A DNA stretch of 26,116 bases from Kiritimatiellales bacterium (GTDB lineage Bacteria > Verrucomicrobiota > Kiritimatiellia > Kiritimatiellales > Pontiellaceae), in assembly GCA_021734595.1 (NCBI GenBank), contig JAIPIO010000009.1:1-26116 (forward strand), read 5' to 3'. A program made the translations under genes and the position numbers. The notes beneath the pieces were generated by a model. It worked only from the letters and a program-made list of their open reading frames with translations, was not told the DNA's origin and did not search any database. Below, in pieces: positions 16,016 to 22,433 of this stretch; position 1 is the first letter of the stretch; each line of letters opens with the position of its first letter.

Positions 16016-17434
16016 CTAGTCCTTGCCCATCACTGGGGGCCACCAGTCAGTGCGGGTGCCATGCCAGTGGCTGGTGACATCCGTGGAGGCAAACCGGCAG
16101 TCCACAAAGCGCACGCGTCCAGACCGCATGCGGTCGTTCGCCAGCCAAGCCGGGCCCATGCTTTTGTCCTTCGGTCCCTCGAAGTAACAGCCGAAGAACG
16201 AGTCGCGGTTCGACGCGCCGAACTTCAGCATGAACCGGGTGTCCACACGAAAATTGCAGGCCACAAAGCGATGCCCCTGGCCCGCGCCCGCTGCGTTGAG
16301 CAGGGGGGCGTCACTGAAGTATGCCCCGCCGTCCTGCGAGCGAACCGTGCGCGGTGCCTTGCCCTCGATCCGGCAGGCGATCACATCCAGGTCCGAGGTG
16401 CCGCCTGGCGACCACACCCAGTCCTCCGGCTTGTCGCGGTAAGTCTCCGGATCACGCACGGAAGCGTCCGCTCCTCGAATCATCAACCCCCATTTGCCCG
16501 ACAGCAGGCAGCGGTGGATCAAGCATTCATTCATGGCCGAGGGCTGAATGTGCCCCTCATGCAGACCGATCATCGACCGGTTTGCCTCCGACCACGTGGC
16601 ATCCAGCAGACATGCCGCTTCCGACCAGCCTTTCGCGGTCACATACTCCAGCGAGCAGCGCTTCGTTGATGGCATCAGAATCCCCACTTCCCACGCTTCA
16701 AGCTCCTGTTCCTCGTTGCTCCGCGCCAGCAGCGCCACATTGCGCAGTCGCTTGTTGCTACCGCCAAACACGAACAGCGGGCGAAAGCGATCCCTGGCCG
16801 CATTCCCCGTGTCCTGCCATATTCTCGCGACTCCAGGACCTCGCGGCTGGATCAAGGTGCCGCCCTTGGTGCCCGTGATTGTGTCCTGCGGCCCCGCCCC
16901 CTCAAGCAGTGTGTTGGCCGGAATGATCAAGGTTTCGGTGACAAAATACCGCCCCGCTTTCACACACAGCACCTCGCCAGCCGCCGCATCCAGCGCGCGC
17001 TGCCAGCGCTCCGTCATCCGGGCCGCTTCCACCTGTGCCGGCACCGTATCCTCCTTCTCCGGCAGCACGCCAAACCACGCCGCCTGCGCCGGCTCATCCG
17101 CAAGCCGTTTCCACACGCCATTTTCACCGGCTTGAATGACCCTGCCACCATCCGCCTGCCCTTCAGGATCATCCAACCAGTAGAACATCCCGCCTCCGCC
17201 GTCTCCCGGCCCGTCATATCCCAGCACCATCACCGCATCCCCCGCCGCCCCGGAGAGCGCCTCCAAATCGAGCACACGCCCGAGCGTTCGAAGCCGCGCG
17301 CTCTTTGCTGCGGCACCTGCCGCCTGCTCTTCCTGCAAGGCGGTTCGCCCGCCCTGGATCTCCGGCTTGGCTTGGGCGAAGGCGGCCAGCGGCGCGAGCA
17401 GCAGGGCGGTGAGGAGCGTGAGGGTGGATTTCAT
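16016..17434 (-). CDS. Secreted right-handed beta-helix (pectate-lyase-like) protein
   Basis: The 472-residue product has the signal peptide MKSTLTLLTALLLAPLAAFA. Residues about 75-160 form an N-terminal segment (GGGMFYWLDD, NGVWKRL) common in pectate-lyase-3-like proteins. From about 150 the beta-helix begins (GRYFVTETLIIPANTLLEGA) and runs to the C-terminus with repeated short strands such as RLRNVALLAR, DLDVIACRIEG and RVRFVDCRF. Such proteins are polysaccharide lyases or hydrolases; I cannot identify the catalytic residues or substrate. It is the last gene of the operon, 23 bp after the esterase gene, with AGGAAG as ribosome site. The base composition is GC-rich, like the other three operon genes. 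Confidence 0.75.
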   Translation of the reverse strand: MKSTLTLLTALLLAPLAAFAQAKPEIQGGRTALQEEQAAGAAAKSARLRTLGRVLDLEALSGAAGDAVMVLGYDGPGDGGGGMFYWLDDPEGQADGGRVIQAGENGVWKRLADEPAQAAWFGVLPEKEDTVPAQVEAARMTERWQRALDAAAGEVLCVKAGRYFVTETLIIPANTLLEGAGPQDTITGTKGGTLIQPRGPGVARIWQDTGNAARDRFRPLFVFGGSNKRLRNVALLARSNEEQELEAWEVGILMPSTKRCSLEYVTAKGWSEAACLLDATWSEANRSMIGLHEGHIQPSAMNECLIHRCLLSGKWGLMIRGADASVRDPETYRDKPEDWVWSPGGTSDLDVIACRIEGKAPRTVRSQDGGAYFSDAPLLNAAGAGQGHRFVACNFRVDTRFMLKFGASNRDSFFGCYFEGPKDKSMGPAWLANDRMRSGRVRFVDCRFASTDVTSHWHGTRTDWWPPVMGKD

Positions 17435-17457
17435 GGAATGCTTCCTGTGTGGTGTGG

Positions 17458-18405
17458 TTACTTCTCCAGGTGCTCCCGCAGAAACCCGATCCGGTCCACG
17501 GGCTTACCGCCGCCGTGGCGGACGATCCGCTTGTCGGCGGGCGTGGCCTGATGCTGGACGATGCAGGGGATGCCCATCGCGTCCATGCGTTGCTTGAGCG
17601 TGATCCCAAAGCGCGGATGATGGGCGACCAGACCGATTTTCGTGCGGGGATCGGCGTTGATGTTGGGAAAGCCATATTCCATCAGCACCGGCGGGTCGTC
17701 TTTCGTCAGATAGGTGATCGGGGCCATTTCCTCGTAGAGACGGTGGGCGCGTGGGGTGTCGATTTCATCCGGCGCGAGTCCGTAGAACGGAAGGAAGAAC
17801 TCATGGAGTTCGAGATTCGGTCGTGGGATGCCAAACGACGCGAGGAAACGCGGATCGTAGGAGCACTGGCCGCCGTCCGTGGCGACACAGGCAAGACGGG
17901 TCGAATGCCGGGCGACCGGGTCATCGCTCGCCGGATCGGCGAGATCATCGTGAAAGCCAAGCCAGAGGGAAATGCCGGCCCCGGCGGATGCGCCCGTCGC
18001 CGCGACACGGGCCGGGTCGAGCTTCCATTCGCCGGCCTTGGAACGCAGGAACTGGATGGCGCGTGCTCCGTCGAGGTAGGCCGCCGGAGCCGGGGCGGTG
18101 TCGGTGAAGCGATAGTTGATCGTCGCCACGGCCCAGCCTTCGGCCTGGCACGCTGCGAGAAAGGCCGGGGACAGATCGGACTTGTCGCCGCGATTGAAGC
18201 TGCCGCCATGAATGAAAACGACGAGCGGAGCGGGTGACTCAGCTTTGCCAAGCCAGAGATCGAGAACGTTCCGCTCATGGGGACCGTAACGAACATTCGC
18301 GAAATCCGCCGCCCGAGGTTTGACCAAAGTCGCCTCGGCGGCGTGCAGCGCGGCCAGCGGCGCGAGTAGCAGGGCGGTGAGGAAGAGAATGTGTTTCATC
18401 GTCAT
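17458..18405 (-). CDS. Secreted alpha/beta-hydrolase, esterase/lipase-like
   Basis: The 315-residue product has a signal peptide ending ALHAAE (cleavage near residue 22) and an alpha/beta-hydrolase fold of the BD-FAE/esterase type. The oxyanion motif HGGSF starts at H66 and the nucleophile S140 lies in GASAG. A distal His would complete the triad (candidates lie in the last 60 residues, for example in VAHHPRFG or VRHGGG). It would remove acetyl, feruloyl or similar ester groups from extracellular polysaccharides, fitting its place among glycan-degrading genes. It starts 1 bp after the stop of the upstream gene, indicating translational coupling. ATG 18399 is an alternative start that fits the signal peptides of the neighbours equally well. 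Confidence 0.85.
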   Translation of the reverse strand: MTMKHILFLTALLLAPLAALHAAEATLVKPRAADFANVRYGPHERNVLDLWLGKAESPAPLVVFIHGGSFNRGDKSDLSPAFLAACQAEGWAVATINYRFTDTAPAPAAYLDGARAIQFLRSKAGEWKLDPARVAATGASAGAGISLWLGFHDDLADPASDDPVARHSTRLACVATDGGQCSYDPRFLASFGIPRPNLELHEFFLPFYGLAPDEIDTPRAHRLYEEMAPITYLTKDDPPVLMEYGFPNINADPRTKIGLVAHHPRFGITLKQRMDAMGIPCIVQHQATPADKRIVRHGGGKPVDRIGFLREHLEK

Positions 18406-18406
18406 C

Positions 18407-20116
18407 TCATGGTTTTCTGTTGGAGGTAAGGCCCTGCACTCCGCTGCCGAGGCGGATTTGCATGGATTGACTCGCGTTCTCTACTTTTAGGGTTCGATCT
18501 TTCACCACGACGCGCTCCAGCGAAACCTCACCCTGGAACTTCGTCTCCACCACCAGGCCCGGCAGTGTGTCCGGCGCGTCAGCGGAGACTTCAACGGACA
18601 CATGTTCAATTTGGAGGCCCTTGCAGACATGGGGCTTTTGCGCTCGGAAATAGAGCAGCGGCGCTCCGAGCCGGCTGATCTTGCAGTCTCTCAGCACGAT
18701 GTTTTCCACCGGCGTGTAGCGAGTCCCAAACAGGATGCTTCCCATGTGCGCCCGGCAGCCAGAGAACTCGTTCTCATAGACACGGTGCTGATTCTCAGAT
18801 CCCGCACCAAAGGGATGGGACTCAAATGATGAGGTGAACCGGATGTCCGCTTGCGCGGATGGCAGCGTATCGAGCACCCGGTTGTGATAAACGCGGGTGG
18901 AGTTCCCACCGAAGATGCCGATGCCTGCGGCCCGCGCGGTCAGTTCGACGGTGTTGCGCCGGATGGTGTTGTTGGTGTTGATGGGCGCATTTTCTCCGGC
19001 TCCGTGGTGGGATGCACAGGTGGCGATGCCGTCGTCCCCGGCCTGCCGCACGTGATTGTTTTCCACCACGGCAGCGATGGAGCCTTCAAACAAAATGAGC
19101 CCTCCCGCGAACACATTCCGCACCCGGCAATGGCGCACGGTGAGGTTCTCATTCCGGACGAAGCGCGCGTTGTAGAGATGCTCCCACCACAGGTTTTCAA
19201 GCACGGAATCCTTGCCCATCGGCCCGTTGAACGGCTGCCCGCCGTCGTGAATCATCCCGCCCTGGCCCGCGAAGAAGAAGTCCCGCATCTCGATTCGCTC
19301 CGTGGCGTCGGCGGTGGTGAAGCCGCGCGTCTTTCCCGACTCGGCGGAGGTGAATCGCAACTCGGTGTGCCAGATGCCTGCGCCTTGAACACGAATGCGC
19401 GGCGGCAGCGCGATGCGGTTGGACAAATGAAAGACGCCGCGCGGAAGATAAGCCGTCTTGCCGCTCTGGCGGGCGCTTTTGAAGCAAGCGTCAAACGCGG
19501 CGAGGTCATCCTTCCCATCGCCCGCGACCGCGCCGAAATCCGTTACCACCAAGGCCTGCGCGGGAGGCGGAATCTCCGCAGCGATGCGCTCCACCTCGAT
19601 GAAGTCGATGCAAACCGGCTCCGCGGACTTGGTGAAGGATTCAGGTAGTCGAACGACAAAGCGGTCCCCTTTTTTCAGTGGATGTCGCAGCCGCGTCTCA
19701 TCATATACCCGGCGATGGTTGCCATCGGCGCGGTTCTTCGATGCCTCAAACTGCGAGTCATAGAGATGGCTGAAGCGCGGCGTGAGCGCGATGACGCCAC
19801 GCTCTTCGTCATTGACCAGGAAATCCACGCGCGGCTCCCCATCCGGCACATCTGGCACCGAATATCGAAACACGATGCCATCGCCGTCCGCTTGCATTGT
19901 CCACTCGACGAAACTGCCACCCGCAGTCAATTCTACGGCCCGCTGGCCTGCGGCTTCCAAACCATAAATGTCATTGGCATGAAGCGTGGTCTTGCTCGTG
20001 CGGTCCGCATTCTCCGCCTCGTAGCGGACCCAAGGGAACGTCCCGCCCCAGGGTTGCTCGGCGGCGGCGGAGAGCGAGACCAGCAGAGTGATGAAGGGCG
20101 TGAGGGTGAGTTTCAT
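18407..20116 (-). CDS. Secreted CBM-beta-helix glycan-active enzyme (GH87/pectate-lyase-3-like)
   Basis: The 569-residue product has a signal peptide (MKLTLTPFITLLVSLSAAAE). Residues about 28-175 look like a CBM6/35-type module (RYEAENADRTSK, GLEAAGQRAVELTAGGSFVE, FRYSVPD). From residue 188 the pectate-lyase-3-like beta-helix begins, VTDFGAVAGDGKDDLAAFD, and continues with helix rungs such as VRHCRVRNVFAGGLILFEGS and VENNHVRQAGDDGIATCASHH. The acidic DDG in that rung is a plausible catalytic site. The arrangement recalls GH87 alpha-1,3-glucanases and GH28-related proteins; the substrate is open. The start overlaps the GH32-like stop by four bases (ATGA), so the two are translationally coupled. 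Confidence 0.78.
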   Translation of the reverse strand: MKLTLTPFITLLVSLSAAAEQPWGGTFPWVRYEAENADRTSKTTLHANDIYGLEAAGQRAVELTAGGSFVEWTMQADGDGIVFRYSVPDVPDGEPRVDFLVNDEERGVIALTPRFSHLYDSQFEASKNRADGNHRRVYDETRLRHPLKKGDRFVVRLPESFTKSAEPVCIDFIEVERIAAEIPPPAQALVVTDFGAVAGDGKDDLAAFDACFKSARQSGKTAYLPRGVFHLSNRIALPPRIRVQGAGIWHTELRFTSAESGKTRGFTTADATERIEMRDFFFAGQGGMIHDGGQPFNGPMGKDSVLENLWWEHLYNARFVRNENLTVRHCRVRNVFAGGLILFEGSIAAVVENNHVRQAGDDGIATCASHHGAGENAPINTNNTIRRNTVELTARAAGIGIFGGNSTRVYHNRVLDTLPSAQADIRFTSSFESHPFGAGSENQHRVYENEFSGCRAHMGSILFGTRYTPVENIVLRDCKISRLGAPLLYFRAQKPHVCKGLQIEHVSVEVSADAPDTLPGLVVETKFQGEVSLERVVVKDRTLKVENASQSMQIRLGSGVQGLTSNRKP

Positions 20117-21669
20117 GGAGTCTTCTTTCCAGGCAGATTCGTGATGCGAAGCTTCTGCAACTGAACCGTGCCGTCGCGGGCCAGGAGAGCGAGTCCGCCA
20201 GTGGAGAGTTGCACGCGGGCACTGAGGCTGATGCGGTCGTCCACGAATGCTTCGAGCACATCGCCGTGGAGCATGACGTGGAGCTTCACGGAGCGGTCGG
20301 TCGGCAGGGCGACGGGCATGGTGCGGAGGTGTGGCATACGGTTCCAGCCGTCGTGCTGGTGGTGCAGGGTGACGGTTTGGCTGTGGGCATCGAGCGTGAG
20401 GGCGTAGCTGTCATCGAGCGAGATTCGCGGGCCTGCGCCGGGTTGTTTCGCCTTTTGGTTGCGGCGCAGGAGCAGCGTGAGGCTCGCGCCTTTGCTTAAC
20501 GTGACTTCGGTGGTGAGGAAGTAGTCGGCAGGCGCGGCGGTCCAGGCGGCGAGGGCGGATTGGCCAGTCGGCGGCGCGAGGTTCAATGCGGTGTCGGTCG
20601 CGGTGATGTGGTCGGGCTTGGTGGGGACGAAGACGCGCGGGCCTTTTCCCGCGGTGGCATCGTCTTGGCAGGCTGCGATGACTTCCGGCACGAGACGCAC
20701 GGCGGGCTGACCTTTTTCATCGGCATAAAGCTCACGCGGCAGGGCCATCACGCCGCCGTATTCGTGCTCGGCGAAGTCACTGGCCACGCGCGGAACGAAG
20801 CCGATGAGAATGCGGCGCTGGCCATCGCTCATGGTTGTCGCGGCGTGGAGGTGCAGGCCCCAGGGCGCGTCGTTGTCGGGACACCGCCACGGACCGTCCA
20901 GGGTTGCGGCCAGGCGAATGTGAGTGGTGTCGGTGTAGTAGATGAGCGCCCAGCCTTTGCCGAACGGGAAGACATCCGGGCACTCGCTGGCCGGGCCTTC
21001 GCGAGTGGCGAGCATCGGCTCACGCCGCATCGTCCATTGCCGCAAATCAGGACTCGTCGCCACGGCCACCGCACCCGCATAGGGATAGGCGGGCTCGACT
21101 TTTTGTTGGGCGGCAATGGCGAGCCACCACTCCTTTGCCTGCGGATTCCAGAAGACGTGCGGGTCGCGGAAGTGAGGGTTCGATTCGTAAGTGCCGAGGG
21201 CGGGCACGTCGCGCTTCAGCAGGAGCAGCGGCTCACCGGGCTGCTTCGTCCACGTCACGAGGTCGCGGCTGGTGGCCACGCGCACGCTGGCCAGACCGGG
21301 GCCTTTGTCGGCGCGGTTCTGCGTGGAGTAGAAGGCATGAAACACGCCGTCCTTTTCCACGATGGCACCCGTGGCGATGAGGCGGTCGTTTTCATCGGCG
21401 AGGAGCGCAGGCGGCAGCTCTTCCCAATGCACGAGGTCACGCGAGACGAGGTGATACCATTCCAAAGCCGAACTGGCAGGGAACGCTCCGGCGGCGTCAA
21501 CGGCGCGCCGCAGATAGAACACATGCCAGGTGCCTCCGTGCCGAAACGGAACCGGATCGCCAAAGATCGCGCCGTGAGGCTGGTAGTGGAACGTGGCCGG
21601 TGGCTCGGCGGCATGGAGCACGGCCAGCGGAGTGAGCAACAGGGCGGTGAGGAGGATCGTGTGCTTCAT
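20113..21669 (-). CDS. Secreted GH32-like glycoside hydrolase
   Basis: From ATG 21669 the product has 518 residues with signal peptide MKHTILLTALLLTPLAVLHA. The three GH32 acid positions are recognisable: D38 in FGDPVPF (nucleophile), D169 in FRDPHVF (transition-state stabiliser) and E229 in SECPDVF (acid/base). The first motif has FGDP instead of the usual WMNDPNG, placing it in a divergent branch. Propeller strands (WHVFYLRR, WYHLVSRDLVHWEEL) precede a C-terminal beta-sandwich (from about residue 355; LHVMLHGDVLEAFVDDRISL). Typical members cleave fructans; here the substrate is unproven. It is the first gene of the operon, expressed from module P3. An in-frame ATG 33 bp upstream is rejected because residues before MKHT would precede the signal peptide. 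Confidence 0.82.
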   Translation of the reverse strand: MKHTILLTALLLTPLAVLHAAEPPATFHYQPHGAIFGDPVPFRHGGTWHVFYLRRAVDAAGAFPASSALEWYHLVSRDLVHWEELPPALLADENDRLIATGAIVEKDGVFHAFYSTQNRADKGPGLASVRVATSRDLVTWTKQPGEPLLLLKRDVPALGTYESNPHFRDPHVFWNPQAKEWWLAIAAQQKVEPAYPYAGAVAVATSPDLRQWTMRREPMLATREGPASECPDVFPFGKGWALIYYTDTTHIRLAATLDGPWRCPDNDAPWGLHLHAATTMSDGQRRILIGFVPRVASDFAEHEYGGVMALPRELYADEKGQPAVRLVPEVIAACQDDATAGKGPRVFVPTKPDHITATDTALNLAPPTGQSALAAWTAAPADYFLTTEVTLSKGASLTLLLRRNQKAKQPGAGPRISLDDSYALTLDAHSQTVTLHHQHDGWNRMPHLRTMPVALPTDRSVKLHVMLHGDVLEAFVDDRISLSARVQLSTGGLALLARDGTVQLQKLRITNLPGKKTP

Positions 21670-21749
21670 AACTCGCCACGCCGCGTGAGCCGAGTTGGGC
21701 ACGGTAACGTGGCCTCACTCGGAGAAGTCGTTCTGAAGTGCGGTTTCAT
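21666..21749 (-). CDS. Possible 27-residue leader peptide coupled to the GH32-like gene
   Basis: In module P3 an ATG at 21749 opens 27 codons beginning MKPHFRTTSPSEAT and ending RRGEL. Its TGA stop overlaps the ATG of the GH32-like gene (ATGA), a classical coupling arrangement. The other modules encode similar beginnings: MKSCTRTTSW in P2, MKLLFRPTSW in P4 and MIPPFRMTF in P1. Similarity may reflect DNA or RNA conservation rather than a peptide, and no Shine-Dalgarno sequence is obvious. Confidence 0.4.
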   Translation of the reverse strand: MKPHFRTTSPSEATLPCPTRLTRRGEL

Positions 21750-21810
21750 GGCGAAAGATGTAGTGGAAGGTCTGGATTTTGTCAAGGTCGGGTGCCTGCC
21801 TGTCCGGGGC
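21670..21810 (-). promoter_or_regulatory. Promoter/leader module P3
   Basis: On the minus strand TTGACA (21780-21785), a 17-bp spacer ending CTTCCAC and TACATC (21757-21762) form the promoter of the four-gene operon. A degenerate form of the palindrome (TGTCCGGGGC, plus strand 21801-21810) starts at the same 15-bp distance upstream as in P1. The leader starts ATGAAACCGC and has AGAACGACTTC as in the other modules. Its downstream half differs but can fold into a nested stem: CCGAGT/ACTCGG (21690-21722) enclosing CACG/CGTG (21700-21711). Confidence 0.72.
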
Positions 21811-21828
21811 ATGCTCCAGACAGAACGA

Positions 21829-21905
21829 CAATCCAGATTATCGATCGTCAATCTGGATTGCACATCAATAGACTTGTGCAGGTTTGCCGCTATAAGTGCC
21901 AAACC
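21829..21905. other. Two inverted repeats upstream of module P3
   Basis: CAATCCAGATT (21829-21839) and AATCTGGATTG (21850-21860) form a perfect 11-bp stem around a 10-nt loop. GGTTTG (21881-21886) and CAAACC (21900-21905) make a second stem. This stretch of roughly 110-125 bp is absent from modules P1 and P2, where the transposase end and the promoter are closer. It may be an added operator region for the four-gene operon or a small inserted element. Confidence 0.5.
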
Positions 21906-21924
21906 AGACCTGTTTTGCATAAAT

Positions 21925-22062
21925 CTCCCCCACCGCGAATGCTCAGGCGTTCGCGCAACGGTCATAATCCATCAAGGTATCCATGCTGCCGCGTGAGTCC
22001 CGTTTCACGAGACTACGTGGTCACGGGATAGTCGGGAAAGGGATCTTCCGGAAACAGTTCAG
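21925..22062 (-). pseudogene. IS91-family transposase 3'-end scrap
   Basis: Directly after leuS copy C the minus strand reads ELFPEDPFPDYPV, then after an in-frame stop MDYDRCANA and a TGA. This parallels VELFPGDPFPDC and MKYDLCADA with TGA in the remnant at 8478-8725, and the DNA after the stop is also similar. It is therefore the last part of the same transposase family, disrupted by a stop. It links a leuS fragment on one side to promoter module P3 on the other. Confidence 0.6.
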
Positions 22063-22419
22063 TCACGAAACCGCGATGTTTACCAGCCGGCCCGGCACAA
22101 CAATCACCTTGCGGACGGTTTTGCCGTCGAGCCATTGCTGGACTTTTTCGGCGGCGAGGGCGGCGGCTTCGATTTCCTCCTTCGTTGCCGAAGACGGGAC
22201 TTTGATCTGGTCGCGCAGCTTGCCGTTGACCTGCACAACCATGTCGATTTCGTCGCGCTTCAGCGCCTCTTCGTTCACCTTTGGCCAGTCGGCGTTCATG
22301 ATGCCCGGCTCGTGGCCCAATTCGACCCACAGCTCTTCGGCGATGTGCGGCGCAAAGGGCGAGATGAGCAGGACGACGTTTTCGATGGCATCGCGGAAAA
22401 CCACTTTCGCGGATTCGGA
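22063..22419 (-). pseudogene. leuS 3'-end fragment, copy C
   Basis: The minus strand encodes about 118 C-terminal residues of leucyl-tRNA synthetase, from SESAKVVFRDAIENVV through FAPHIAEELWVELGHEPGIM and QVNGKLRDQIKVPSSATKEE to GRLVNIAVS and TGA (22063-22065). It is the anticodon-binding/C-terminal end only, without a start. Homology to the resident leuS stops at about 22419, just before the glycyl-radical gene. Against the resident gene it shows three zones: 19 differences in the last 64 bp, 1 in the next 132 bp and about 24 in the remaining 161 bp. Confidence 0.92.
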
Positions 22420-22433
22420 CCCTTGTCTGACGG

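Noticed and set aside
20560..21996. A 478-codon plus-strand open frame
   Set aside because: It is the antisense shadow of the GH32-like gene in GC-rich DNA; the minus-strand gene has a signal peptide and catalytic motifs.
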